Assembly (NCBI GenBank): GCA_020629275.1
Contig: JAHDDQ010000001.1
Coordinates: forward strand, 56,566-120,565
Source: Tenacibaculum sp.
Lineage (GTDB): Bacteria > Bacteroidota > Bacteroidia > Flavobacteriales > Flavobacteriaceae
Direction: 5' to 3'
Length of the DNA stretch: 64,000 nt
In this document: positions 1 to 8,882 of the stretch, in pieces
Position numbering within the stretch: position 1 is the stretch's first letter
Layout of the letters: every line of letters begins with the position of its first letter
Notes under the pieces: model-generated
The model's input: the letters and a program-made list of their open reading frames with translations, nothing else
Told to the model about the DNA's origin: nothing
Databases searched by the model: none
Position numbers and translations under genes: made by a program

Positions 1-251
1 TGTAAAAATGCGGGTAACATTGAAATAACAAAGTCGGCAGATGAAATAAGATCTGAGCGCTTATTATTGTCTATTATATCAGTTGTTTTATAATCAATAT
101 AACTAGGGTTACCAATTTTAGCAGATAAAGCATCTAAGTTTCTATCGCAAAGGGTTAGTTTCCAGTTTTTTTCTTTTACTAATTCAGATAAATATTCTAC
201 TATAAAAATAGAAGACTTACCTCCTGCCCCAAACATTAAAATATGCTTCAT
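1..251 (-). CDS. saccharopine dehydrogenase-like protein (partial, 3' part missing)
   Basis: The frame opens with an ATG on the minus strand at 251 and runs off the left edge of the window without a stop. The first 83 residues start MKHILMFGAGGKSS, a Rossmann-type glycine-rich nucleotide-binding loop, followed by a CDRN segment at the end of the second strand and SADFVISMLPAFL, the pattern of the NAD(P)-binding domain of the saccharopine dehydrogenase family. These enzymes act in lysine metabolism, but relatives have other substrates, so only the family is given. It is divergent from the O-antigen ligase-like gene, separated by 229 bp. The catalytic part lies outside the window. Confidence 0.75.
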   Translation of the reverse strand, partial: MKHILMFGAGGKSSIFIVEYLSELVKEKNWKLTLCDRNLDALSAKIGNPSYIDYKTTDIIDNNKRSDLISSADFVISMLPAFL

Positions 252-480
252 ACTTTACTTATTATTGATTAAATGAAATGCTCAATTAAGTCAAAAATAA
301 AGCTTTGTTTTTACAACAAACAGTATTTCTCACTTTTAAGATCAGAGTTTTATTAGTATACATCAATTAGATATGCAAAGTAATGGCCTACTTCATCAAA
401 AAAAATAGTTTTATAAAAGTATCTTCATGTGAATAATTTACTTTTGAAAAATCAAATTATAATAGTTCTAGATTATATAA

Positions 481-1785
481 ATGAGCTTAAACGTATTCAA
501 TAATAAACATATACAAACAAGGTTGGATGCGCTTATACTAATTGGTATATACCTATCCATTTTTATTAGTTCTTACGTGTTTTTTAAATCGCCTTTTGAA
601 TTTTATTTAGGCTATGTTATAATGTTACTACTTTTTCCTTTTTTTTTAGGGAAATTTAGAATTCCATCTACATTTTTTGTGTTAGCATCCGTTTTTTTAA
701 TTACTGGGGTTATACATATTTACCTGGGCAATAATACTCCTAGGCAGTTTATAAAAATTTTTGCAGGATTATTTCTATCCTATCTATTCTACTACTACGT
801 ACTTAAGTCTTTTAAACTCGACATAAATTTTCTTTTCAGGCTATATTTAAAATGCGCCTATATTATGGGGCTAATAGGCTTGTTTCAACTTGCGTCATTT
901 ATTATAGGTTTTAAGTTGGGGTATGATTTTAGGTGGATTTTAAATAAATGGGGACTTATTTTGGGTGGAAATACAGGAATTCGAATTAATGGACTTTACC
1001 CTGAGCCTTCACAATTAGCAATTGTACAAGCCCCAGCAATGTTTGTTGCTGTTTATGATTTGATAGGCAATCGGAAAGCATATTATAACAGAAACTACAA
1101 AAGTTTAATTATAATTGGATGTTATTTTTTGTCTTTTTCTAGTCTAGGATATTTTGGGTTTCTTTTAGCCGTAATACTGTTGTTGGTAAATTTCGGATTA
1201 GTGAGATACTTGTTAATTATAGTACCAATTACTTTACTACTCTTTAATATTGCATACTATAATGTTGAAGAATTTCAAAAAAGAGTTGATGATACAACTG
1301 CTATTTTTACAACAGATAAATTTGAACTTGGGAAAACGCATGGTTCAAGTATTATACTGTATGATAACTATAATGTAGCACTAGATAACTTTAAAAGAAA
1401 TTTTTTGTTTGGATCTGGCTTGGGCTCTCACCAAACCGCTTTTGATCGTTATTCTGTAACCAAACATATACGTTCATATGGTTTTAATGGAAATATGTCA
1501 GATGCAAACTCTATGTTTTTACGAATAGTGTCTGAAACAGGCTTATTTGGAATTATACTGTCAATAGTTTTCATCATTAAAAATTATGTTCCAAGAAAAG
1601 AAGGAATTTCAGATGAGTACTGGGTGCTTTCTAATGCAGTACTTACACTTATTTTGTTGTTTTTTTTTAGACAAGGACATTATTTTATAAATGGATTTCC
1701 GCTTTTTGTTTTACTCTACTATTACAACAAACAAAAACATGATGAAGATGTTAAACTATTAAATTCGGCAGATAAAGAAGAGTAA
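481..1785 (+). CDS. O-antigen ligase / polysaccharide polymerase-like membrane protein
   Basis: This 434-residue protein is almost wholly hydrophobic, with about ten to twelve membrane segments and one longer polar stretch at about residues 255-330, the layout of O-antigen ligase and Wzy-type polymerases. Visible motifs are RINGLYPEPSQLA near residue 170 and FLFGSGLGSH near 310, just before the last membrane block; the GxG element is common in the Wzy_C/O-antigen ligase family. It would join or polymerise sugar units on the periplasmic side of the inner membrane. Its neighbours, two glycosyltransferases and an asparagine synthetase, fit a capsule, exopolysaccharide or LPS locus. Sequence alone cannot separate ligase from polymerase. 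No good promoter was seen just upstream. Confidence 0.75.
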   Translation: MSLNVFNNKHIQTRLDALILIGIYLSIFISSYVFFKSPFEFYLGYVIMLLLFPFFLGKFRIPSTFFVLASVFLITGVIHIYLGNNTPRQFIKIFAGLFLSYLFYYYVLKSFKLDINFLFRLYLKCAYIMGLIGLFQLASFIIGFKLGYDFRWILNKWGLILGGNTGIRINGLYPEPSQLAIVQAPAMFVAVYDLIGNRKAYYNRNYKSLIIIGCYFLSFSSLGYFGFLLAVILLLVNFGLVRYLLIIVPITLLLFNIAYYNVEEFQKRVDDTTAIFTTDKFELGKTHGSSIILYDNYNVALDNFKRNFLFGSGLGSHQTAFDRYSVTKHIRSYGFNGNMSDANSMFLRIVSETGLFGIILSIVFIIKNYVPRKEGISDEYWVLSNAVLTLILLFFFRQGHYFINGFPLFVLLYYYNKQKHDEDVKLLNSADKEE

Positions 1786-1804
1786 AATTAATAGCTAAAA
1801 ATCA

Positions 1805-2851
1805 CTAACTAATAATCTGTATAAAAGTATCCATCCAAGTTTTTAATGTTATTTTATTAGACATTTCGTAGCTATTATTCGCTTGTTTTAATAATTTATC
1901 TTGAGAAACATTAATTATCTTTAGCAACGCCTCCTCAATTGCCTCTAAGCTATTCGGTTTAAAAATATGCCCATTATATCCATCCTCCACAAACAAATCA
2001 GCGGCTCCTACATTTTCACTACTTAAAATAGGAAAACCTGCACATGCAAACTCATGTATGGTAACCCCCCAAGGTTCTAAAAAACTTGGTAAAACATATA
2101 CTCCAAGATTAGGTAAAAGAGAGTTCATTTCTTTAGGTTGCACAAAACCAAAGTGCTTTATTGCCTCATACTCAGTGGGTTCAACATCACCAGTGCCATA
2201 ACACCAAAGCTCCCAACCATCATTTTTATTTTCGCGAACCAATTTAGAAAACGCTTCCCATAACAACTTAATTCCTTTATGCTCAACATAGCGACCTAAA
2301 TAAACAAAACGCTTAGGGAACGACTCTGTTTTTTTTGTAATACTCCCTTTATAAATAGCGTGAAATTCATTGGTATTACAACAGTATAGACCTTTAAAAA
2401 TTTTATCCTTCATAAACCCAAGCTTACGAGCAAACTTAAATTGACTGTCCCAAGGCACAAAACACCTATTGAAATACTTTTTAGTGTTAAAGGGACTAAT
2501 TAATGCCGCAATATTTTGTTTAAGCGTATTTTGCCATTTATTATCAAAGAATACGCAAACAGGAATATGTTTATTATAGTATTTGCAAATACGCAAATAA
2601 GGCTTATATATCCATCCAGAACAACAAATCGCAGACGGGTTAAGAGATGTTACCAATTGAAATAATTCTTCTGACGAATATTCCTCTCTACGATATATTT
2701 TGGCATTTATTGCTTCAAATTTAAAAGGAGCCTCTTTGTTAACCTCTTTTTTAAAAATATGAAATTTAATATCTTCTCGTTGGTTTGCAACATAATTTAT
2801 ACACTGCACAAAGTAATCTGCAAGCTCTTCATATAAGATAATAATGTTCAT
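1805..2851 (-). CDS. glycosyltransferase family 4 (GT-B fold)
   Basis: The 348-residue product has a GT-B layout. The C-terminal donor-binding half shows FVYLGRYVEHKGIKLLWEAF at about 183-202 (the GR..HKG element) and PSFLEPWGVTIHEFACAGFP at about 255-275, where the EPWG..HEF.A.G pattern is the E(x7)E nucleotide-sugar-binding signature of GT4 enzymes. The N-terminal half is the acceptor domain and has no signal peptide, so it should act in the cytoplasm. It is convergent with the ligase-like gene, about 20 bp away. Substrates are not predictable; a role in surface polysaccharide assembly is inferred from position. Confidence 0.8.
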   Translation of the reverse strand: MNIIILYEELADYFVQCINYVANQREDIKFHIFKKEVNKEAPFKFEAINAKIYRREEYSSEELFQLVTSLNPSAICCSGWIYKPYLRICKYYNKHIPVCVFFDNKWQNTLKQNIAALISPFNTKKYFNRCFVPWDSQFKFARKLGFMKDKIFKGLYCCNTNEFHAIYKGSITKKTESFPKRFVYLGRYVEHKGIKLLWEAFSKLVRENKNDGWELWCYGTGDVEPTEYEAIKHFGFVQPKEMNSLLPNLGVYVLPSFLEPWGVTIHEFACAGFPILSSENVGAADLFVEDGYNGHIFKPNSLEAIEEALLKIINVSQDKLLKQANNSYEMSNKITLKTWMDTFIQIIS

Positions 2852-2918
2852 AAGAGCACAATAGTACTAAATGTATAATTAAATTAAAATTGAATTATCT
2901 CATTCTCTTCGTAAAAAG

Positions 2919-2926
2919 TACCTTTG
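2919..2926 (+). promoter_or_regulatory. putative Bacteroidota -7 box upstream of asnB
   Basis: TACCTTTG matches the TAnnTTTG consensus of the primary sigma factor in Bacteroidota and lies 19 bp before the asnB ATG. No TTTG sits at the usual 19-21 base spacing upstream, so the -33 half is weak. Start of transcription would be near 2931, giving a leader of about 15 bases. Confidence 0.5.
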
Positions 2927-2945
2927 TATAGTAATTAATGAAAAT

Positions 2946-4793
2946 ATGTGTGGTATTAACGGTATAATTCAGTTTGGAGGATCAAAATCAATGCACGATC
3001 CGTTAAATAAAATGAATAATGCCCTGTCGCATCGAGGTCCTGATAGTGAAGGATCTTTTCATCATAACTCAGTAAGCTTAGGTCATAGAAGGTTATCGAT
3101 CATAGACACTTCAAACAACGGAAATCAACCTATGTTTTCCCAAAATAAACGTTATTGCATTGTTTTTAACGGTGAAGTTTATAATTACAAAGAGCTTAAA
3201 AAAACTCATTTAGCAGATCATCCGTTCACAACAGAAACAGATACTGAAGTGGTATTAGCTATGTTTATAAAATACGGCTTAGATTGTTTACAGCATTTTA
3301 ATGGCATGTTTGCTTTTGTGGTTTACGACACAGAAAGTCAAGGAACTATAATAGTGAGAGACAGACTTGGCATAAAACCATTGTATTACTATAGAGATGA
3401 TAATAAGTTAATTTTCAGTTCTGAACTAAGAGCTATTCTTAAATCAGGATTAGTAAGTAAGGAGCTTGACAAAGCATATTTAGCCGAATATTTAAGGCAG
3501 CAAACAGTTGCAGACCCAAATACAATTATTAAAAATATAAAAACATTATTACCAGGTCATTATATTAAGTCATTTAAACAAAAAATTAACATAAATAGAT
3601 ATTATGAATTTAAGGTAGAAGCTAATAGTAATAACAGCCCCGAACCAATTAAAGACATTCACAAAAAAGTAAAAGAAAAGTTTTTAAATGCTGTAGAATT
3701 AAGAATGCGAGCAGATGTATCTTTCGGGGCTTTTCTTTCGGGAGGAATTGATTCTAGTGCGGTTGTTGCAGGAATGTCTACCGTGCAAACTAATGCTGTA
3801 GAAACCTTTTCTATTATTTTTGATGACCCAGAATTTAGTGAGGATAAATACGCGCAAATAATTGCAAAAAAATACAATACAAATCATCATAAATTATTAC
3901 TCAAGTCAACGGATTTATTAGATAGTTTACCAGAAGCTATGTCTGCAATGGATCACCCGGGAGGAGACGGGATAAATAGCTATTTAGTTTCAAAAGTAAC
4001 AAGAAATGAAGGTGTAAAAATGGCACTTTCTGGTTTAGGAGGAGATGAACTCTTTGCAGGATATAGCTTATTTAACCGTATTTATAATCTTAAAAACAAA
4101 AGCACCAGAATAAACTGGGCGCCTCAATTCATTAAGGATGTTGCTGCTAAAGCACTTGACTCTAGACATGAAATATCCAAAACCAAAATAGCAGAATTTT
4201 TAAGGCTTAAAAATTGGAACACTTCTGAGGTTCACGACATTTTGCGAAGTACGTTTTCTAAAAAACAGATACATGCACTGCTCAATACACAATATACTTT
4301 TCCGAGTAGCACTTCTTTAAATACCAATACCCATACCCTATCTGAAATATCTTTACTAGAATACGATAGCTACTTAAAACATGTGCTACTAAGAGATGCC
4401 GATCAAATGAGTATGGCTCATGGTTTAGAAATTAGAGTTCCTTTCTTAGATCATAATTTAATTGAATATGTTCTTCAACTCCCTGACTCGGTTAAATTTC
4501 CTCATACACCTAAAAAACTACTTGTAGATTCTTTAGGAGAATTAATTCCTTCGGAAATAGTAAACAGACCAAAAATGGGCTTTACCTTTCCTTGGAAAAA
4601 CTGGTTGAAAACCGATTTAAAAGCCAATGTAGAGTCAAAACTAGAGAGCCTTGGAAACAGAGCGTATTTTTCTTCTGAAGCAATTCAGCAGCTTTGGAAA
4701 GGCTTTTTAAACAGTAGCAAAGATGTTTCCTGGTCGAGAATTTGGAGTTTAGTTGCTTTAGAATGGTGGTTGCAAGAAAATGATATTTTATAA
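2946..4793 (+). CDS. asnB: asparagine synthetase (glutamine-hydrolysing)
   Basis: This 615-residue enzyme makes asparagine from aspartate, glutamine and ATP. It begins MCGINGI, so Cys2 becomes the N-terminal nucleophile of the class II glutaminase domain (about residues 2-215), which also shows RGPDSEG near 31 and NGEVYNY near 75. The synthetase domain carries the PP-loop SGGIDSS near 265 and ALSGLGGDELFAGY near 360. The length is typical of AsnB-type proteins. In polysaccharide loci such proteins sometimes amidate sugars (the WbpS/exosortase-type amidotransferase idea), and here it is followed after 3 bp by a glycosyltransferase, so it may serve that pathway rather than general asparagine supply; that is inference. 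Confidence 0.9.
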   Translation: MCGINGIIQFGGSKSMHDPLNKMNNALSHRGPDSEGSFHHNSVSLGHRRLSIIDTSNNGNQPMFSQNKRYCIVFNGEVYNYKELKKTHLADHPFTTETDTEVVLAMFIKYGLDCLQHFNGMFAFVVYDTESQGTIIVRDRLGIKPLYYYRDDNKLIFSSELRAILKSGLVSKELDKAYLAEYLRQQTVADPNTIIKNIKTLLPGHYIKSFKQKININRYYEFKVEANSNNSPEPIKDIHKKVKEKFLNAVELRMRADVSFGAFLSGGIDSSAVVAGMSTVQTNAVETFSIIFDDPEFSEDKYAQIIAKKYNTNHHKLLLKSTDLLDSLPEAMSAMDHPGGDGINSYLVSKVTRNEGVKMALSGLGGDELFAGYSLFNRIYNLKNKSTRINWAPQFIKDVAAKALDSRHEISKTKIAEFLRLKNWNTSEVHDILRSTFSKKQIHALLNTQYTFPSSTSLNTNTHTLSEISLLEYDSYLKHVLLRDADQMSMAHGLEIRVPFLDHNLIEYVLQLPDSVKFPHTPKKLLVDSLGELIPSEIVNRPKMGFTFPWKNWLKTDLKANVESKLESLGNRAYFSSEAIQQLWKGFLNSSKDVSWSRIWSLVALEWWLQENDIL

Positions 4794-4796
4794 ACT

Positions 4797-5945
4797 ATGA
4801 GTAACAAGAAATCTATACTAATATGTTGCGACTGGTTTTACCCAGCCTATAAGGCCGGAGGCCCCATAACCTCTGTTAAAAACTTTGTTGACCATTTAGA
4901 AAACGACTTTAATATTTTTATACTTACTTCAGCTTATGACTTGGGGCCACAGCAGGTAGTACCTGCTGGTAAAACCAATCACTGGGTTGAGTACAAACAG
5001 AGCCAAGTTCAGTATTTAGATAAAAAACATCAAAGTAGAGGTCACTTACAAAATGCTATTAACGATATAAAACCAGATTTTATTTACTTAAACAGCTTTT
5101 TTTCAAAAACCTTTACTATAAAAATACTCAAGTGTAAAAAACCTGAGCACAGTAAAATCATACTTGCCCCAAGAGGTATGCTTGGCACACATTCATTATC
5201 TATAAAATCATACAAGAAAAAAGCTTTTATCGGTGTTTCAAAATTTATAGGACTGTATGAAGGTTTAACATGGCACGCAACTTCAAAAAAAGAAGCAGAT
5301 GAAATATCTAAAAACTACAAACCGCATTTAAATATCGTTACGGTCGCAAATTTCACGGCCAAAATAACCAACACACTTAACGATAAGCCATTTAATGCGC
5401 AAGAGCTTAATCTTTTGTTTGTAGGAAGAATTAGCCCCATAAAAAACTTAGATTTTTTACTTACTATACTATCCAAATTACCAGCAAGTTTTCAAGATAA
5501 AATTAAACTCACTATTGTAGGACCTAAAGAGGATGCTTCTTATTATAATACATGCAAAAAAATAGCAGAAAACCTACAACTTAAATTGCTCACTTGGTTA
5601 TTTGAGCAAGAACCAGAAAAACTTGCTGACTTGTATTCTAATGCGAATTATTACATATCAACCTCACATCACGAAAATTTTGGGCATACAATAGCTGAAG
5701 CACTATCTTACGGGTGCGTATGTGTGGTAAGCACAGGAACTCCCTGGAGTAAATTAGAGGGAGATAACTGTGGCTACACATTAAACTTAAAAAACGAATC
5801 AGAGTGGATTAGCACGTTAAAAGAACTAACTCATACTCCACAACAAGAGTATTTTGAAAAAAGCAGAAATGCGATTCATCACATTAAACAAAAAACTGCT
5901 GACCTTAGCAAAGAGTATAAAGAAAAATTACTGGTCGATGAATAA
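4797..5945 (+). CDS. glycosyltransferase family 4
   Basis: The 382-residue product is a cytoplasmic GT-B enzyme. It starts with the N-terminal CCDWFYPAYKAGGP segment, typical of GT4 acceptor domains (a glycine-rich loop at about 20-25). The donor half has NLLFVGRISPIKNLDFLL at about 203-220 and STSHHENFGHTIAEALSYG at about 296-314, holding the E(x7)E signature as ENFGHTIAE. It starts 3 bp after asnB, so the two are surely co-transcribed. It probably adds one sugar of the surface polysaccharide built by this locus; donor and acceptor are unknown. Confidence 0.82.
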   Translation: MSNKKSILICCDWFYPAYKAGGPITSVKNFVDHLENDFNIFILTSAYDLGPQQVVPAGKTNHWVEYKQSQVQYLDKKHQSRGHLQNAINDIKPDFIYLNSFFSKTFTIKILKCKKPEHSKIILAPRGMLGTHSLSIKSYKKKAFIGVSKFIGLYEGLTWHATSKKEADEISKNYKPHLNIVTVANFTAKITNTLNDKPFNAQELNLLFVGRISPIKNLDFLLTILSKLPASFQDKIKLTIVGPKEDASYYNTCKKIAENLQLKLLTWLFEQEPEKLADLYSNANYYISTSHHENFGHTIAEALSYGCVCVVSTGTPWSKLEGDNCGYTLNLKNESEWISTLKELTHTPQQEYFEKSRNAIHHIKQKTADLSKEYKEKLLVDE

Positions 5946-5976
5946 AAAAAGCGGCTTAAAATAAATTGAACCGCCC
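5943..5976. terminator. weak hairpin between convergent genes
   Basis: Between the glycosyltransferase (plus) and the M23 peptidase (minus), a short GC-rich pair (GCGG and CCGC) about 20 bases apart is flanked by an A run on the left and a TTCTTAAAATT tract on the right. The stem is only four to five clear pairs, so this is a weak candidate for a two-way terminator. Confidence 0.3.
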
Positions 5977-6005
5977 TTCTTAAAATTAAACAAAAAAACA
6001 AAAAA

Positions 6006-6998
6006 CTATATCACTCTTAATTTTTCTCCTACAGAAAGTAGTTTATTTCTTCTCATACCATTCAACTCACAAAGCTTTTCAATAGAAACGCCATATTGTA
6101 GAGAAATTTTGTGCAGATATTCTCCCCTTGCTACTACATGAAATTCTGCTCCCTTCGGGAAACATGCAAAACCAGATTTTATGCGCTTCAATACCAAATC
6201 ATTTGTAGTGATTTTATTCTCAGCAAATGAGATAAATGTAGCTGGGTTTAGTGGAATCCCCAAAAAACGGACTTCAAAATGTAAATGACTTCCAGTAGAA
6301 TGCCCAGAGCTTCCTCCATGACCAATAAAATCTCCTGCTTTAACTCTATCTCCTGTTTTCACTTTAATTCTATGTAAGTGTGCATATAAAGTCTCTAGAC
6401 CGTTGTCATGTCTTATTATCACTGCTCTTCCGTATCCTCCATAGAATTTAGCAACACGAACCGTACCGTCAAAGCAAGATCTTAGAGTATCCCATACCTC
6501 TAGGTCAATATCCATACCCTTATGCATTCTTCCTTTTCTCCATCCGTAATTAGAGGTAACAACGCCTTCAATTGGTGTTACGAATTTGCCCAAATTTAAT
6601 TCTAATACAGAGTCTAAGGCAATTCTTTTAATATCTGTGGTGTAAGGATTTGCAATATCAATATTCCATGTTTTGTATATCTCATCAGCTTTACAATGAT
6701 GCTCATGAGTTTCCAGAGAATTTTCAAGTTCTTTTAACTCATTTTTAATAAAGCCTATATAATTTGTAGGATAAGGATTTACTTTTTCAAGAGAATCAAT
6801 AAGAACCTGAAGTTTGTTTTTGAGTAATTCGTGTTTCCTTGTATCTAGGTAGCTACTTTCAGATTGTTTAATTGCTGCAACTTCATAAGAAACAATAGCT
6901 GAACTAGTGTCTTTGGAAACCTTGGTTTTCTCTTCCGCTACTACAACCGCTGATGAACATAAAAATAGAATACTAAAAAACAATACAAGTTTACTCAT
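6006..6998 (-). CDS. M23 family metallopeptidase with C-terminal LysM
   Basis: The 330-residue exported protein starts with a signal peptide (about 1-21, ending near VVVAEE). A helical region at about 35-110 precedes the LytM/M23 zinc peptidase domain at about 140-250: NYGWRKGRMHKGMDID gives the first HxxxD ligands and HLHFEVRF near 238 the HxH ligands, so the site looks intact. A LysM domain (about 285-330, EYLHKISLQYGVSIEKLCELN) follows and would anchor it to peptidoglycan. It should cut or regulate cutting of peptide cross-links in the periplasm. It is the last gene of the serC-serA-DUF1015-yggS run, 13 bp after yggS. Confidence 0.88.
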   Translation of the reverse strand: MSKLVLFFSILFLCSSAVVVAEEKTKVSKDTSSAIVSYEVAAIKQSESSYLDTRKHELLKNKLQVLIDSLEKVNPYPTNYIGFIKNELKELENSLETHEHHCKADEIYKTWNIDIANPYTTDIKRIALDSVLELNLGKFVTPIEGVVTSNYGWRKGRMHKGMDIDLEVWDTLRSCFDGTVRVAKFYGGYGRAVIIRHDNGLETLYAHLHRIKVKTGDRVKAGDFIGHGGSSGHSTGSHLHFEVRFLGIPLNPATFISFAENKITTNDLVLKRIKSGFACFPKGAEFHVVARGEYLHKISLQYGVSIEKLCELNGMRRNKLLSVGEKLRVI

Positions 6999-7011
6999 AC
7001 ATTATATTTTT

Positions 7012-7668
7012 TTATCGAGAACCGAAAATTTTGCTTCCAACACGAATCATGGTGCTACCTTTTTCTATAGCAATAGTGTAGTCTCCACTCATTCCCATTG
7101 AAACAGTATTAAATTCTGTACCGAAAGAAGGCTTACACTTTTCAAAAAACGAATGAAGTGTACTAAATTCATTAGCAACTATATTCATTTCTTTTGTGTT
7201 AGAAGCCATTCCCATTAATCCTTTAATTTTAACTTGAGCAAATTTAGCGAAATAATCTTTTGCAAGCAAGGATTCGATTTCAGAGAAATCGAAACCAAAT
7301 TTTGTTTCTTCGTCAGATATATGCATTTGCAGCAGTACGGAGATAATTCTATCGGCAGATTTTGCTCTCTTATTAATCTCTGCTAACAGCTTAACCGAAT
7401 CTACCCCATGTATTAAATAAACAAAAGGAACAATGTATTTTACTTTATTACTTTGAAGGTGACCAATCATATGCCAACGAATATCATTGGGCAATTTTTC
7501 TTGCTTTTCACAAAGTTCCTGAACCTTATTTTCTCCAAAATCGCGCTGACCAGCATTATAAGCTTCTTTAAGGCTCTCGACTGGTTTTGTTTTAGAAACC
7601 GCTATTAAAGTAACATCTGAGGGTATCTCTTTTAATATTTTCTTAATGTTTAAAGCAACATTAGTCAT
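7012..7668 (-). CDS. yggS: YggS family pyridoxal phosphate homeostasis protein
   Basis: This 218-residue protein belongs to the PLPBP/YggS family, single-domain TIM-barrel proteins that bind PLP and keep free vitamin B6 and amino-acid pools in balance. The PLP lysine is K26 in LIAVSKTKP; further family signatures are DFGENKVQEL, WHMIGHLQSNK and, near the C-terminus, LSMGMSGDYTIAIEKGSTMIRVGSKIFG in a variant form. I chose the ATG at 7668, which overlaps the DUF1015 stop by one base (TAATG), over an in-frame GTG six bases upstream. The overlap suggests translational coupling. It follows serC, itself a PLP enzyme gene. Confidence 0.92.
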   Translation of the reverse strand: MTNVALNIKKILKEIPSDVTLIAVSKTKPVESLKEAYNAGQRDFGENKVQELCEKQEKLPNDIRWHMIGHLQSNKVKYIVPFVYLIHGVDSVKLLAEINKRAKSADRIISVLLQMHISDEETKFGFDFSEIESLLAKDYFAKFAQVKIKGLMGMASNTKEMNIVANEFSTLHSFFEKCKPSFGTEFNTVSMGMSGDYTIAIEKGSTMIRVGSKIFGSR

Positions 7669-8855
7669 TAGCACAAATTATAATTGTAAATAATTAAAGC
7701 ACTTCTTAGTTTAGGCTCTATCCATGTACTTTTTGGAGGTAAAACACGTCCATTATCCGAAACAGCCTTTAAATCTGAAAACCGTATGGCAGGTAGTACA
7801 AATAGCGCATCCATTTTACCACTTTCTACTAAATTAATCATATCAGAAGTAGGTGCGTTTGAAGGGATATAACTAATCTGCCTGCTTTTGCGAAGGTTTT
7901 TTATACCTAAAACACCTGTTAATATTTTTTGTGTTAAATATTCTACAGGTAAAATTGATGTATCTTTTTCTTCTACTAAATAAGAGATTCCTTTGAAATA
8001 AAAACGTGTTTTTGTAGGATGTAAAGCTATATGCTCAATCTGCGTAAGTGTATAAAAGGCTTTAAGTGAATTCATAAAATCATCTTCCGAAACATTTTTT
8101 AATTGAACCCCCCTAGAAAAACCATTTATGGATAACTGATCATCTGCTAAATAAAAAGACAAAAACTTATCATACTTCTCAGTGTTTTTTACGGATCTTA
8201 ATCTACTTGAAGACGCTATCCGATGATGACCATCTGCAATATAAAGTGAATCAACGTTTTTGAAATGATTTTGTAATTTAACTACATCTTTCATATCTGA
8301 TACAACCCAAAGCTCGTGCAATACACCATTATGTGTTGTGAACTCATATTCTGGGCGTTCTTTAGAATAGCTATGTAATAGATCGTTTACTTCTTTAACC
8401 GAATCATATGTTATTAATACAGGCTCTGCATGAATTTTAGTAACATTTAAGTAGTCGGTAAACATTTTTTCACGAACCTCTAATGTTTGTTCATGCTTTT
8501 TAATCACTTTGTTTTCATAATCTTGCACTGTTGACAGCCCCATAAATCCAATAAAAGACTTGTCTTCATACACCTGGCGGTATATATAAAAACAATTAGT
8601 CTCATCTATTTGAAAGTACTTGTTATTAAAGAACTCTTCAAACTTTTCGGCCACCCGCTTATATTTTTGATCAGGATTTATGTTTTTTCCTCCACCTGCT
8701 CCATAAGGGTTAATAACATGTATAAATGAGTATGGATTAGAGTCTAGCTTTATTTTAAGCATACTCTTTGTGTAAGAAATATAAGAACGTGTGGTTAAGA
8801 GATTAACCTTATTTCTAACTGGACGAATAGCCTTAAATGGATGTATATTTGCCAA
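7668..8855 (-). CDS. DUF1015 family protein
   Basis: The 395-residue cytoplasmic protein matches the DUF1015 family: it begins MANIHPFKAIRPVRNKVNLL, has NPYSFIHVINP near 45 and the family centre YIADGHHRIASSSRLR near 210, a DGHHR motif resembling ParB/sulfiredoxin-like nucleotide-binding folds. The start codon is TTG at 8855, which keeps the conserved N-terminus; no ATG gives it. The gene sits between serA (27 bp upstream) and yggS (one-base overlap). DUF1015 next to serA/serC is a recurring arrangement in this phylum, and related archaeal proteins have been linked to serine phosphorylation by a ParB-like serine kinase, so a role in serine metabolism is a reasonable guess but unproven. Confidence 0.88.
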   Translation of the reverse strand: MANIHPFKAIRPVRNKVNLLTTRSYISYTKSMLKIKLDSNPYSFIHVINPYGAGGGKNINPDQKYKRVAEKFEEFFNNKYFQIDETNCFYIYRQVYEDKSFIGFMGLSTVQDYENKVIKKHEQTLEVREKMFTDYLNVTKIHAEPVLITYDSVKEVNDLLHSYSKERPEYEFTTHNGVLHELWVVSDMKDVVKLQNHFKNVDSLYIADGHHRIASSSRLRSVKNTEKYDKFLSFYLADDQLSINGFSRGVQLKNVSEDDFMNSLKAFYTLTQIEHIALHPTKTRFYFKGISYLVEEKDTSILPVEYLTQKILTGVLGIKNLRKSRQISYIPSNAPTSDMINLVESGKMDALFVLPAIRFSDLKAVSDNGRVLPPKSTWIEPKLRSALIIYNYNLC

Positions 8856-8882
8856 ATAATTAATTTATTAAATAATTGAACT

